A DNA stretch of 64,000 nt from Lotus japonicus (GCF_012489685.1 NC_080046.1:31527763-31591762), one strand, 5' to 3'; positions 1 through 12,354 are shown, numbered from the stretch's first letter. Notes: generated by a model from the letters alone, not told the origin. Numbers and translations: made by a program.

Positions 1-336
1 ACCCCCTCAATATTAAGTTGATCAGGCCTAATACATCGAAGGTGAAGATTTAGAAAAACCCACTGGAACAGTCAATGAGTTCCTATCATCCAGTAGTCAC
101 AATTACCCTGATATTAAATCCTCAATGATGCCGCTACGGAACTACACACTCTCGACACCATACGTATACTATCCATACGGAATCTCTCGGAGATTCATTC
201 TTCAACTTCTAGCTCCTTTGTTAAACGCATCGGTGCAAGACTACTTTCTAGGCTTAACGTGTTATTCTAAACCTCGTGTAACTTCTATAGTTTAAACACG
301 AGCAACGGTCAAATAAAGTATTATTAGGCGTAATAA

Positions 337-1587
337 CTATAAAGTCAAAGCTTGACAGTAAAGGCAAGTTAGGTGTGTTGCACGTTCTACGAGAGTAATA
401 AAGCATGTTATCCTAGAATGAGAAGGAATAGTTAGAAGGTTACCATCGTTCGTGTGCTCTCCTCTTACTAGTCTACCAGCTCCCTCGCCGCACGAGACAT
501 AGACTCCTCCCCGTGCAGCAGGATGTCTTCCTCTCACCGTAGGCACAGATGGCTCAACCCTGGTTACATTGCAATCCTTGGCTTGATGCCCCGGACGGTT
601 GCAATTGAAACATAGAGGTCCCCCGTCTGGACACTTGTTAGAGTAGTGCCCCACCTTCTTGCACCTGTAACACGTTACTCCTTGGCCCGAAGTCTTGTTT
701 CCTGTTCCTCCGGTAGCATTTATGGGCTTATACTGCCCCGAGGTAAAACCTTCCCTCAAAGGGCGTTGATACGGCTTCTTCTGTTGGAATTTACCTCTTC
801 CTTTATAGTTCTGAGGACCTGACCTTACTGGTCCTCCAGTTCCAGCACGATTCAACCTCTTGTTCTTCATTAACTCCACTTCTGTGGCTTTCTCAACCAA
901 GGACTGGAAGCGCATGATTCCCAACGGTTTCACTGAGTCCTCAATGTCAGGCCTCAGCCCATTCACAAAGCGTTTGCACATGTAGGGTTCATCAACCCCA
1001 TTGCGGAAGAATCGAAAGTGTTTGGCCAACGATTCCAGCTTAGCAGCATATTCCGGAATGGACATGCTACCCTGACGAAGAGTCAGAAACTGTGCCTCAC
1101 GCTCGTCACGAGCACTATCTGGAAAATACTTCTCCAGAAAAGCAGCACGAAATGAAGCCCAGTTCACTTCCACATTATTTGCTTCCATCATTCCTCTGGT
1201 ACCCCTCCACCAGTACTCAGCATCGCCCAGCAGCAGATAAGTTGCCAGGCCCACCTTGGCCCCTTCACTAGTCTGTAGTACTTCGAAAATCTTCTCAATC
1301 TCTTGGATCCATAGATCCGCATTGTCCGGGTCAGTCCCACCTGTGAACTTGGGTGGATCCTGCCTTCTAAAATCATTCAATCCCCTATTCTGGTCCAGGG
1401 CTACCTCCCTCTCCCGCTTATGTCGCTCACGTTCAGCTTTGTCAGCACGCAACTGAGCGTTCTCCGCAGTTTGATTTGTCATTGCCTGGGCCATAGCAGT
1501 CATTGCCCCAGCGAGTTGGTTCATGTTCTCCATGTTCTGTTTAGTTAAACAAACAGTTAGTACTAACCATAAGATAGCATCTAGCAT
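337..1587 (-). CDS. gag: Retrotransposon Gag with two zinc knuckles (element A)
   Basis: 416-codon reading frame for a Ty3/gypsy capsid-nucleocapsid protein. Residues ~70-250 form the capsid-like region (WIQEIEKIF, YWWRGT, FLEKYFP, FVNGLRPDIE are typical gypsy Gag signatures). Two CCHC knuckles follow: CYRCKKVGHYSNKC at ~306-319 and CFNCNRPGHQAKDC at ~326-339. The first ATG gives a hydrophobic leader; a start at the internal Met-Glu-Asn-Met (residue 19) looks more natural. The last ~60 residues resemble the start of an aspartic protease but have lost the D[ST]G active site and end early, so protease is broken. It matches the Gag of copy C except for one residue (Leu here, Arg there). Confidence 0.88.
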   Translation of the reverse strand: MLDAILWLVLTVCLTKQNMENMNQLAGAMTAMAQAMTNQTAENAQLRADKAERERHKREREVALDQNRGLNDFRRQDPPKFTGGTDPDNADLWIQEIEKIFEVLQTSEGAKVGLATYLLLGDAEYWWRGTRGMMEANNVEVNWASFRAAFLEKYFPDSARDEREAQFLTLRQGSMSIPEYAAKLESLAKHFRFFRNGVDEPYMCKRFVNGLRPDIEDSVKPLGIMRFQSLVEKATEVELMKNKRLNRAGTGGPVRSGPQNYKGRGKFQQKKPYQRPLREGFTSGQYKPINATGGTGNKTSGQGVTCYRCKKVGHYSNKCPDGGPLCFNCNRPGHQAKDCNVTRVEPSVPTVRGRHPAARGGVYVSCGEGAGRLVRGEHTNDGNLLTIPSHSRITCFITLVERATHLTCLYCQALTL

Positions 1588-1730
1588 AACTATACAATAT
1601 GATTAAGTACTAACTTCAATCAATTCTAAGCGAAAAATCGCTTGGCAGACAATCAATTTTTACTCTTTGCAGAGTCACACAACCTAGCACAGAAGACCTA
1701 TTTCCCACGGCTCCCAAAAGACTCGACTAA

Positions 1731-1742
1731 GCTCTGATACCA
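1731..1742 (-). other. Primer binding site, element A
   Basis: Reverse complement reads TGGTATCAGAGC, complementary to the 3' end of plant initiator tRNA-Met, 3 bases inside the LTR end at 1746. It fixes element orientation and LTR boundary. Confidence 0.92.
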
Positions 1743-2679
1743 CAATGTAACACCCCGATTTCGGTGGCGTCACTTTAGTAACTCAAGAATAAAATAAAGC
1801 GGAAAAGCAGGTATTTTTTTTTTCTTTTGTTTAAATAAAAAGACTTGTCGAAATCAGGTCTCATCCCAATCGCGATTAACAGCGATTAATATACAATACA
1901 AGCACACCCTTGCTGTAACTAAAAACATCGTCACGAGTGTCCTCAAGTGACGGAAAGTAACATCAAGTAACTAAAAGTATTGCCCAACGGCAAACAAGTG
2001 CGACTCATAAATAGAGTCATAAGTTTTATAAATACAGTCCTCCGAAAAGTAAGTCAGCCCAAAACGGCTTCCAAAAGACTTCCTACGCCCGACAAACTCC
2101 CTGTGATCCTCATGGAAGAGAATCACACAAAAAGCGAATAGTCGGAAACCTACCCTGCCCCAAAATACAACTGATGAATCAGAGCTATGACCATGACAAC
2201 CAAAATCAGTAACTCTAACCACCCATATCCTACACCACTATCTTCGACCCTCATCTGATCTTCCATGAAGTCCGGGTCCACGTCGAAGGCTCAGTAGTAG
2301 TCATTTCGCTCCGGGTCCTCCCCGAACGACGAACCTTCTTGAATCATCTGTTGAACGTCTGGCAGCAGGCCGACCGCCCAAACACAAACATACAAACAAA
2401 GCCACGGCGCTAGGGTCAACTCACGGAATATAGTAGATAATACAAACAGCATGTGAAGAATAAGGGGGTATGTATATATATATGTTGTATATATATATAT
2501 TTATATGTTCTGTATTGCCTACCCTAAGGTATATACTTAGCATGTTATCAAGGCTCTAATAACAATTCAATGAATAATATCTCAACAATACAATAAGCAT
2601 TATCTCAACAATTCCATATTGGGCGCATGTATGCATGCAATGTCAATTCAAACGTTGATCCCAAAAATAGGCATGTCAA

Positions 2680-3095
2680 GTCGATCCAACCCATTGGGTC
2701 GAACACAAGGACTCGCACACGCAGTAAATGACAACGCCAAGTCGGTTCTCTCATTAGAGTCGAACATACGGACGTTGCGCGCGTCTAATGACTATCGCCG
2801 AATCGATCCAATCCCTCGGATTGAATATAAGGATCCGCGCGTGTCGAAATATTATCGCTGAATCGGTCCAATCCCTCGGATTGAACTCACGGACTCACGC
2901 GAGTTTATATGGCGATGGCTGAATCGATCCAATCCATCGGATTGAATATAAGGATTCACGCGTGCCCGAGTGACTACCGCCGAATCGATCCAATCCCTCG
3001 GATTGAATATAAGGATTCACGCGTGTCAAACGATTATTGCCGAATCGGTCCAACCCGTCGGGTTGAACATAAGGATTCGCGCCCGTTAAGCCGAA
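2680..3095 (-). repeat. ~60-bp hairpin minisatellite in LTR A
   Basis: About seven tandem units of 59-61 bp. Each carries a short inverted repeat: CAATCC-CTC-GGATTG in most units, CAACCC-GTC-GGGTTG near 3050-3066 and CAACCC-ATT-GGGTCG at 2687-2701. Arms differ between units but stay paired. The mirror copy is at 31312-31740. Confidence 0.8.
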
Positions 3096-4912
3096 GATAA
3101 TGTCGATTATGCGACAAAATGAATTAATCAAAAGAAGAAAGAATGAACTTGGAACTCATAGTTCCCGGCTAAACTTTAGATAGCCAAACAATAAACTGCT
3201 CATCGAGCGAAGAGTACCGAAGTACTTGGAAACTTATAATTTCCGGCTAAACTTTAGATAGTCAAACAATAAACTGCTCATCGAGCAAAAGAGTATCAAC
3301 ATACTCGGAAACTTGTAAGTTTCTTCTAAACTTGGACTCGGCGACCCTTCTCATCTTTCAAACTAATATTCAAGCTCCAAGCTCTTATCTAAGGTTGTTA
3401 CCATTATTCAATGGTTTTAGAAATTGATTAATGTCTTATGAGTTTTCCTTGAGAAAATAGGTTTCTTTTAATCTTATAATACTTCCTATAAGTTTCAGGG
3501 ATCCCATAATCCCAAACAATTCCTTGAGAAGGTCTCGATCCATTAAAACATAACAAGGTCCGAACTCCGTTCGTCCTTTCGAACTCTCTCAAAAATCTCA
3601 TAAAATTCGGCATGACTTGCCTGTTATCCTCACTCATCAGTATCACAGATATAAGTGGAATAGCATAACTAAATCAGCGCAATCAATAAGCATAAACAGC
3701 ATATTCCAACACATCCTAGATTAACCAGCAAACGGCCGAAGCCTCTCAGAAAACATTTTTCCATAAAACGATATACAATATCCAAGCAATATTCAATATC
3801 AACACAATAACCCAGTCGAATTGATCGACGCCTACAAGGAAATAGCTAGTAAGTAAGTTGCCCTAACCTCGAGTTGTTCTAGTCTCGCGGTGCAGGTCTC
3901 GCTCACAAGCTTGTTCAGTCAAGCCCAAGGTTTCCACAAACGAACCTTAGAGCAAACAAAGCAGAAATCAATCAAATTAAGTCGACATAATCGAAACAAT
4001 ACTAACTAGAGTTAGACAAAGCTCAAGAAACTTCAGAGTACAACACTTAGGCACGAATGAAAGGGCTTTCCCCGAATGGATGAGTTTTGACTCGATTCAA
4101 GTTTTGTGCAAAAACACTTTATTCGCTAAAACGTGCATAACTCGAGCTACAGAACTCGGAATGACACGAAACCGGCGCCAAAATTTCGACAATTGAAAGA
4201 GCTACGCAATGGCTCAGGTCATAGAGACCCAAAAATTATTTTTGGACACGGTACCCAAGCAAATAGGTTTCGGCCACTATGGAAAATAGGGTTTTCGAAC
4301 TTTTTCTTCGATCTAAATCAATTCCTAGGTATTCTTAGGCGATATCTAGGCCAGGGAAACTCTCAGAAAAATTATCGGGTTAAAACTGTCGCAGGGGTAT
4401 TTTGGTCAATATTTTTAGCTCAGAATTTCAAAACTGAATTTTTGAAAAACAAATTGGATGGGGACGTCCACAACGACGTTTATGACGACAAATCCTACTA
4501 GCACTAAGCCAAGTCGATAGATTAGAGCGTAAAGGTTGCGACTTTGCCGAAAAATGGGTATTTAGGGTAGAAATTGATTCCGGCGGCATTTCGTCGACAT
4601 TTGACAAAATCTAATCCGCAGAACACGCTCAGGAGCATGCAGGGAAGAAGTTTAGACGCTGAAATCAACTGATTTGAACAGTTTTTCAAAAACCTCAAAA
4701 TTTTGAACTCAGAAAGTCGCAGGAGAAATGGACAGAAACGACGATTCGAAGGAGAGTATAGATTACCTACCTCGAGGTCTTCGATTAGTGACGATCGGTG
4801 AAGCAAACGGGCAAGAAACGGAAAAACTCTTCTTCTCCTCCTTCCTCCTTGAAAGCCACGGCCAAAATGGGTGCAGGTGATGGTTTTTTTTTTGTTTTTT
4901 CTATTTTTCAAA

Positions 4913-4922
4913 GTATATATAG
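4913..4922 (-). promoter_or_regulatory. Putative TATA box of LTR A
   Basis: CTATATATAC on the minus strand, about 675 bp from the LTR start. The equivalent position in the B LTR (27679-27688) and in the solo LTR (23746-23755) reads CTATAAATAG, so a TATA box is kept there in three families. It implies a transcript start roughly 30 bp further left. Confidence 0.6.
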
Positions 4923-5595
4923 GAAATGGAAAACGCGGGAAAATGATTATTTCGCGATTCCGATTTTTCCTGTGCATTCCTCTGTAAATTCTAAGATAGG
5001 TTCTGGCGACAGAATTCCAGAACTCAAAATAGGATTCTTGGAATTAAACCAGAAGATCCAAGATCGGCATAAGTCGGTGTAAGTCGGTTTATCCCGAAAA
5101 ACTATTTTTTGCAGTGATCGTCGGATGAGAAAACTTCCTTCTGAAGAAAGATCAGAATTGACGAGAGAAATAGGAGAACGCGGGTGGAATCTTCTTTTGC
5201 AGCTCCGAATAGAAAAAGTCTTCATCGTCTGTCGATCTTAGGTTTTCTCGAACTATCAGGGATTCCGTTTCGGCAAACTTCCGAGAATTGGAATTTGACG
5301 TTCGTACTTTCCAGGATTTCGCATCGAAATGGTTGTTTAAGGACGGAAAAGAGAAGTTCTAACATTTCTCTGAGGATTTTTGGAATTAGTTTCCATCGTG
5401 TCCTAAAACGTAAATTAACTATTCACTAATACCTTTGACCTAGGATTAAGCGTATGTTAGTCGTGCTATAACTCTTTCGGTTTTTCGATACATTCTTGGA
5501 CTTTTCCTGAACCTCTTTCCTTCCCAAATTTATCTTAATCAAATAACTTTTTTATTTTATTCACTTATCCAAAGCGTTAAAACTTGGGCCTTACA

Positions 5596-6135
5596 GTCTT
5601 ATCACTTAAAAATGAAATTGGACCACCGTGGGTCAGTTTTGAAACTAACCCACATTAGGCGCGCCCATATTTTAACATCTTTTGAGTTGTTTTCTTTGTT
5701 TAACATTCTAGTTACATGATGGTAGATTTCCGTTCAAAGTTAACCTTTAGTTCTGTTAATGTTATTTGGGTTGATGATGCTCCACCGAATTTGGTTGCTT
5801 TCATGATGTATTTGGCATAGCCTGTGTTTCGGATTAATTTCAATAAACTTCCCCTAAAAAAAATCGAGTAGGAGGAATTAATCAGCACATAAAAAACATG
5901 GTCAAAGTATGGCAAACTCATTTTCATGGGTGACACCCTCTTTCTTTAGTGGTGACAATTTGAGCTTTGTTGTCTTTGCTTGCACTCTTCTTTTTGTTCT
6001 AAAAATTGAAAGAAAGATAGAACCTCTGAAAGGGCTGTCATTTTCTTTTTCCTGTTTTAACCTCATACTTGTACAAATAGGACATTCCTAGTTAACATAA
6101 GGTGAGCCACTAATGAAAAGGAGTATAACAACAGA

Positions 6136-6192
<57 letters not shown>

Positions 6193-6684
6193 TTCATCTT
6201 AATTAAAAGAATAACTAGTTAATACTTACATGCATGATGCATCAATTTATCTTTAATGCCAAGTGTATATGGAAGTAAATTAGTAAAAAAGCATTTTAAG
6301 GGCTCACGATGAAATTCAAATCTTCTTTTAATTTGGTTGAATTATGGTACGTACCAAGACTTCTCTCAACTTCTGATGGCTTAAATTTTGGATAACTTCA
6401 GACAATGTAAGAGTATATACTTGCTGAACTCCTAAGAGGCTATTCCTATGTATGATTAATGATTGAAGGGTGACTCTACATAGAAGAAGATGTGGTCCTC
6501 TGTTACTTATCTTGTAAGAAATCTGGTCGTTAATTACATGACGTGATTAGGGTGATAAATTAATTATTGGATTTGGGCCTCTCAACCATGATGTGATTAA
6601 TTAGTTTGAAATCCTAATACCAAGTAATTATCAATAATGAGAAATATATAATTAGGAAAATGTAATGAGAAGCATAGTTGAAAC
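5596..6684. other. Intergenic, AT-rich, no gene seen
   Basis: No convincing gene. Short frames here lack family signatures. The one notable feature is the TA microsatellite at 6141-6189. Confidence 0.6.
6141..6189. repeat. (TA)n microsatellite
   Basis: About 24 uninterrupted TA units following GTGTG. Likely length-variable. Confidence 0.95.
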
Positions 6685-8531
6685 TAGGAGTCTTCATAAC
6701 CGATCGAATCCAATCGAAACCGAAAAAAAGATCTAAATAAACTGAAATTCAATCAAACCAAAAACTGAAAAAACAAAACTTTTTCATTGGAGTGGATCGG
6801 ATTTCCAAAACCAAACCAATCCAATCCAAACCAAACATTTGCAAATATATATAATTTTATTTGTATCTTTATCATATCATTCATATGTACAAATTTACAT
6901 CCTTATATATTTATTATACGACACGTGCATATTTATAAATATTTATTTGAATGAAATTTTTATAAGTAATTGAATAAATATGCATCAAAGTAAAAAAATA
7001 TAATTATAAATTTTAAAAAATATTGACTATATTACAATTTATGAACATTAGATTGATGCTATAAATTAGGGGTGTTTAGCATGAACTAGACCGAACCAAA
7101 CCCGGTCAAACCAAGTCATTTTTTGGCATTTCGATCTGGTCGGGCCGGTTCACGGGTCCAACGGGTAACAAAACTCGGTTTTTATAGGTTTGGTTCTGTC
7201 GGTTCCGATTTGGGCTTGAGCCCGACTGAACCGACCGAAGTAGTTTTAATAAAAACAATTGCCCAATTTAGATCATCAAACTTACAAACAGAGAGAGAGA
7301 GAGAGAGAAAGAAAAAAGGAAAGAGAGCAGAGGGAAAAACCCGATGCCTTACTCTCTTACTTAGCTACCTATTTATACAAGTTCTGACCATAGTTTCTTT
7401 CTAAAGAAACTCTGGTTTACATAAAAGTAACTACAGTTAATGAAAAGTAACTTTAATAATGGAATCAACTCAGCCCACTCTCAAGTTCCCAACCCTCAAC
7501 CCTGGATTTAAAAGCTTCATTTCCTCTAACCTTTGAAGACCCAGCAGCCGTCAGACATTTCTCTCTTCTTCCACCCACCTCTTATCCACCACCACGAGCC
7601 ACCACAACCATGGGCCACCACGACCTCTTCCCCACTCCGAGCCACCACCACAGCGAACCACCACCATCTCTTCCCTACCGCGAGCCACCACCACGCGCAA
7701 CCACCATCCACAATCCCTTCTCTTCCTCTCTGATGTCTTCCATCATGCTACACCACCATCACCAAATCCTCTTTGCAAGCTTCTCTCCTCATCTTTGTCT
7801 CACTCACACCAGTCACCACTGCCATCGCACCTCAAAGCCACCACCGACGTCGCTCCTCTCTTCTCTTGAAGCCTGACCCGCCGCTTCTGCCATTACCTTT
7901 TTTCCAGAACCACCACCATCTGAGAGGATCCGCCGCTCTTGAAGCCAGATCTTTGAGTCCTGAAGCTAGATTCGTCACTCTTAAACAGGATCTGTGGTTG
8001 CATGTTTGTGACTTTCTTCTATTTTTTTCTTCTGTAAAGACATGTAATGAATGTATAAATTTTTTCTTTGTTTTGATTTGACTGTATTGTTCTTGAAATT
8101 ACTTCCCTAATTACTTCCTTCTCAGTTTTTTTTTAATTTAATTCATCACCGTGTTAACCGTCCGATTGAAACCGCCATCCGTCAAAATCGAACCCGATGA
8201 AACCGTAACCTGGAACGGATGGTGGCGGGCCTGTGATTTTTGTGATTTTCACCCGACCAAACCGCCGCCGCCGGCCCGAAACCGACCGTAACCGACCGTA
8301 ACCGACCGGTGGACACTCCTACTATAAATTATATATTTTTGTATTTATTATTTATTATACATTTTTTAAATTTATATACAATAGTATTGAAGGGAAAATG
8401 TTAAACAAAAACCAAAAAATCCAATCCAATCCCAACAGGAATAGATTTGATCGGATTTGAATTTTGAGACAAATTCATTGGATGGTTTTTTCCTTTAAAA
8501 TCGAACCAATCCAATCCGCGAACACCCATTA
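6685..8531. mobile_element. Non-autonomous hAT-like element (outer)
   Basis: Flanked by a perfect 8-bp duplication GTTGAAAC (6677-6684 and 8532-8539), the hAT signature. The ends are imperfect inverted repeats (left TAGGAGTCTTCA, right reads TAATGGGTGTTCG on the other strand) with runs of AACC/CCAATCC motifs just inside. It is interrupted by a second hAT-like element at 7067-8321; without it the element is about 585 bp. No transposase reading frame. Confidence 0.75.
7067..8321. mobile_element. Non-autonomous hAT-like element (inner, nested)
   Basis: 1255-bp element with ends TAGGGGTGTTTA and (other strand) TAGGAGTGTCCA, flanked by perfect 8-bp copies of CTATAAAT (7059-7066 and 8322-8329). 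Sub-terminal DNA is full of CCGAACC/CGGTC motifs, as in many plant hAT elements. The middle has a GA microsatellite (~7290-7310) and a CCACCA-rich stretch giving His/Pro-rich frames on either strand, judged non-coding. No transposase. Confidence 0.82.
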
Positions 8532-8756
8532 GTTGAAACATATATTCTTATGATAACATATATAAAATTGGGGAGGCGGGGGAGATGATTCAATTACTTT
8601 GCAATCTCGAGGCTTTTCTCTTTGTTTGATTATATATCTTGTTTACCGTTTGCTTGCATGATCACAACACAAACTTCAACTTATATTTGCTTGAACTATG
8701 AATTCACGCCTAGAGTTAATTTGTTTTCCTAGTCTCTTGAGTTCAATAAGTAAGAC

Positions 8757-9471
8757 TAGAGCTGCCAATATGAGTTCCAACCCGCAGGTCAGCACGACAG
8801 GTTGGCAAAATGAGCCGGGTTGGGTTGGTTAAATTCCAGCTCGAAAAAAACTTGGGTTAGTGCAATCTGGCTCGTTTAACCCGCGGGTTAGACGAGCCAA
8901 CCCGCGGGTCAAGCGAGCCAACCTATGGGTTAAAGTTATTTTCATTAAAAAAATTATTTTATTTTTCCTTAATTCAAGGTTATTTTTATGGATTATTTTT
9001 AGATAGAAAAATGGAAATTTTCATTTCTTTAAATTTGAGACGATTTTTTGTGTTTTATTTATTGTTATTCTATTATTTATCTCACTTTAAATGTGACAGT
9101 AAAATAGTTGTGTTCTTAAATCCTGTAAATTAAATTCTTTTACTATATTTCAAATGTGACAGAAAAATAATTGCGTTGATAAACCTCTTTCTTTTGAGTT
9201 GATACCAATTTCTGTAAGTATTTTTTTGAAAATATTTTTTTATAACATTTTAAACATTTTCTAATCCAATTTCTCTATTTTTTATACGTTTAATATTTAT
9301 TTCACTCAACTCGCGAGCCAGCTCGCCAACCCGGGAGCTTGTAGCGAGCCGGGTTGGGTTCATATATTCCTGCCTCGTTAAGACCCCGAGTTGACACAAC
9401 CCAACCCGTTTTCAACCCAATCCATACGGGCTGACCCATATGGGTCGGACTGGCCCATATTGACAGCTCTA
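8757..9471. mobile_element. Non-autonomous hAT-like element, 715 bp
   Basis: Ends TAGAGCTGCCAATATG and, on the other strand, TAGAGCTGTCAATATG form a 16-bp inverted repeat with one mismatch. Perfect 8-bp duplication AGTAAGAC at 8749-8756 and 9472-9479. Sub-terminal regions carry GGGTTGGGTT/CCAACCCG motifs; the core is AT-rich with no transposase. Confidence 0.88.
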
Positions 9472-9555
9472 AGTAAGACTTCACAGTCTTATATGATTTC
9501 ACAACCACCATGCACAACCTCATTATCCTGAAGTTAGTTTCTCTATGGAGGATAG

Positions 9556-10829
9556 TGTTGGTCAATCTGCAAGTGCACAGAATCTACCCGGTTTTAATTT
9601 ATGGAATCACAGGGAATTGGTATGCGAATTCAATTTAAGCCTCGAGTTCACAGTAGGAAAGCGATTAAAATTCAGTTTAAAGGTTGATTGTTTAGGTAAT
9701 TAGTTAACCAGCAAATGAAATATAAGTGTGTGAAGAACAATGGTGAGTATGCCTTGGGTTCTTGCTTAACTGATTCAGTTTTAGTCAACCTATTCTGTCC
9801 ACAAAACTCTGAGTCTCTCCTTGATGCTCTAGCCTAATCAATCATCTATTGAGGCCTCGCATAGACAATCATCTCAAGTCAAAAGATAGGCACAATTCCT
9901 TGACAACCTAAACATTTTCTAAAGGCACTTAGCATGCAATTCAGGCCAACAAACCCCAACCCTTCCTCTATTCCTAGTAGCAAGCATAGAAGGGGTAATC
10001 CCACAACAAGTCCATAATCTATAACAAACTTCTGTTATGATTATAGAAAAGCAAAAAGCTAGCACGCGTTCAAGCTTAAAATATGAAGCAAAGATATGGG
10101 ATTCAAGGGTTTACTCAGATTATTCATGAATAGAAATATGAATTATAACTAAAACATCCAAAGTCTTACAAAGAACCCAAAGCAAGAAAGGTTTTAGCCA
10201 AGCATGGCTATGAAATTCATACAAGAAAGTAAAGATAAAACCTGAAACATAGGACTTGGAGAAAGCTCCAGAGACAAAACCTTACTTCTAACTTATTTTG
10301 AAATGTGAAAAATGACAATTCCAGCCAAAAACATGCTCTCTGGAAGGTAATTGGCGCCCCAGCGCCTAGGCGCCAATTCCAACAGCCTGACAAAACATAA
10401 CTAGCGCCTAGGCGCCAATTCCCAGCGCCTAGGCGCTTAAGCTCGCTGGAAAAGACTTTTTAGCTTCTTGTAACTCCTCTTCCAAGCCTCTTTAAGTCCT
10501 CCTTCAATTCCAAGCTTCTTGGCCTTCTTTCACCTTCAGTTCCTGATCTGCAAACTTAACCAACAAGCCAAGGAAAATTCCAGAAGCTCAAAGAGCTTAT
10601 TAGCACAAGAGATCCTTCAATTAACACAATAAAACCATGCAAGTCCTAAACTTACTTAAAATGCAAGAAAACTCCCTATAAAACTACAAAATTACCAAAA
10701 CGAAGTAAAGACTCAAAGAAAGATAAAAATGCATGAGAATGCATGAAACACTACATGAGACTCAACAAAAAGACTCAAAACAAAGAAAGAAATGACCCTA
10801 AAAACACCACTAAACAAGGGTCATCAAGT
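9556..10829 (-). repeat. Possible solo LTR or LTR-like fragment
   Basis: The minus strand starts TGATGACCCTTG and ends GATTGACCAACA, a TG...CA block of about 1.27 kb. The end region (CTGTGCACTTGC, GTGATTCCATAAATT) resembles sequences common at plant LTR ends. No clear target duplication (GATAG left, AGTAT right), no PBS or coding sequence, so the call is tentative. Confidence 0.35.
10349..10437. repeat. GC-rich palindrome cluster GCGCCTAGGCGC x3
   Basis: Three perfect 12-bp palindromes GCGCCTAGGCGC at 10362-10373, 10404-10415 and 10425-10436 in AT-rich surroundings. The first lies inside a larger inverted repeat, AATTGGCGCC ... GGCGCCAATT (10349-10378). Function unknown. Confidence 0.85.
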
Positions 10830-12350
10830 ATCCTACTATTTATGCGATTAATGGCTTCATATAGAATTAAGCATGTGAAGAGAAGACACAAAACATAACT
10901 GAACTGAATCATCATATATAAAATTTCGAGGTTCAAAACATCTCCTACATTGCAAAATTTTAGCTACTCATGATTATAAAAGCATACATCACAAATTTCC
11001 TAGTAGCTAACATCTTACAGAAACAAAGAAAGAGGAAATCTTGTATACCTCCTGCTCTCTCTCTATCTCCTTCTTCTCTAGAGCTCTGTAGCACTCTTCT
11101 CCGTATTGTGCTAATGATAATCTACTACAGGATCTGCATTCTCCTCTTTTTTCCTTTTCCCAAGCTCCCTTTAATAGAATTATTTTAGGTTAAAACATGG
11201 GCTCTGGCCCGATGTTCTAACCACCTCATTCTCCTCTAAACCTGATGTTCTAACCACCTTTCCTTTTGCTACTACACCCTTTTGTTGCATCATCATCGTT
11301 ACTTCCTCTGACCAAGATCTTAAGGACCTAAGAAAAATTTTACCAGTGCCTCATGGTGGGCGTCAATGTTCCCGCAATGAACCCTCAGAGACCAAGCTAG
11401 AACAAAAATGATCTAACTTGGCCCTAGAATACAAAATCAGGCATCCTTTCATTGAACATTTCCCTTTCCTCTTATACATGTAGATTTATAAATGACTAGT
11501 CAGCCATTCGTAACTAATCTCCTATACATTATTTTATGATAAAGTGCTCTTCTGAATCTTTAGGCAATTCTTTTCGTAAAATTGTCGATTTTCTGTAGTC
11601 TGAGATCAATCATCTTTATCGTCTCTAGTAATGATTGCGCCTAGCCATGTAATGATAATGATGACCTCACTTGAAAGGACATCAACCTTCTATTTGACAT
11701 TGGTTGGTCATCATAGAGGACTACTTAATGCAACTCGAACATCTTCCCACGCTTTTCCGCCTAGAACATCTATGACGTAGAATTGGACAACTTGTTGAGG
11801 AAAAAAAACTATCTCTTAGTTTTGTAATGTGAAAGGGTTAACGATAGGTTAACTACCAACAATACAAATACAAATGACGTTCAAACACTAAAATTTTCTC
11901 CCTATCTCTAACTTTTTATCACATCACATCATATTTCACATATATTACTTTACTCCCCTTTCTTTTATTACTTTCTGCCCTAGGTGCTAAACTCATTGAT
12001 ACTCGACCAAACATTTTCCAATATAGGATCAACATTAATACTTCGTGGAAGCCTCTGTTCCATTTGATATATTTGAAATCATCACGAACTATACTTAAAC
12101 TAAGGATAAATATTTAACATTGCCATAGTTAGTAAATTTACATCCTTGTATTGTATGTCTATTCTACTGATTCATTTTGTTAGGCCACGGAAATTAATGC
12201 ATAATTAGGTTGCCATATATTTGAAACCGTATAGGAGGAGATTTTGTCAGAGACACGAAAACTAAAGAAATAAAGAAAAAGAAAGGGGAAATTATTTAAT
12301 GAAAATATCTTACTGTAAAAAAAATGTTACCATACCATAGTTACTTTTTG
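10830..12350. other. Intergenic upstream of FAD3, no gene seen
   Basis: AT-rich with short pyrimidine tracts (around 11050-11100). No reading frame with a recognisable product, no RNA gene seen. The right part presumably holds FAD3 promoter elements. Confidence 0.5.
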
Positions 12351-12354
12351 CTGT

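Larger units (their letters stand above)
1..5595 (-). mobile_element. Tekay-like Ty3/gypsy element A (partial, minus strand)
   Basis: Minus-strand LTR retrotransposon running from its 5' LTR (1746-5595) through primer site and gag to the window edge. LTR ends are TG...CA, with TGTAAGGCCC at 5595 and GGGTGTTACA at 1746. The base-for-base counterpart is element C at 28814-34407 on the plus strand, with only scattered single-base differences over 5.6 kb (for example one Arg/Leu change in gag). Clade is inferred from the chromodomain-like integrase end of copy C and the very long LTR, both typical of Tekay/Del chromoviruses. The right-hand flank is GTCTT (5596-5600); the matching target duplication would lie outside the window. 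Confidence 0.88.
1746..5595 (-). repeat. 5' LTR of element A (3.85 kb)
   Basis: Long terminal repeat bounded by TG and CA, nearly identical in reverse orientation to 28814-32662. In element sense order: U3 of about 675 bp, a TATA box (4913-4922), a structured pair of ~85-95-bp repeats (about 3165-3330), a ~60-bp minisatellite with hairpins (about 2680-3095), then a remnant of the ORF found in related LTRs (start region near 2380 kept, body deleted). At 3.85 kb it is long even for chromoviruses. None of the short reading frames inside it looks coding. Confidence 0.9.

Noticed and set aside
1971..2222. 83-codon frame near the LTR end of A (and 32186-32437 in C)
   Set aside because: Begins after the deleted LTR ORF; the same stretch in the other LTRs does not keep the frame, though the DNA is conserved.
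4133..5429. Reading frames of 80-150 codons in the LTR of elements A and C
   Set aside because: Found on both strands of the same LTR segment, no conservation in the related solo or B LTR as protein, low-complexity composition.
7526..8081. His/Pro-rich reading frames on both strands inside the inner hAT element
   Set aside because: Products of a CCACCA-rich repeat; overlapping open frames on both strands, no homology or splice structure.
9556..10829. Firm call of a solo LTR with target duplication
   Set aside because: Flanks GATAG and AGTAT do not match, and no diagnostic internal motif exists, so it is listed only as possible.
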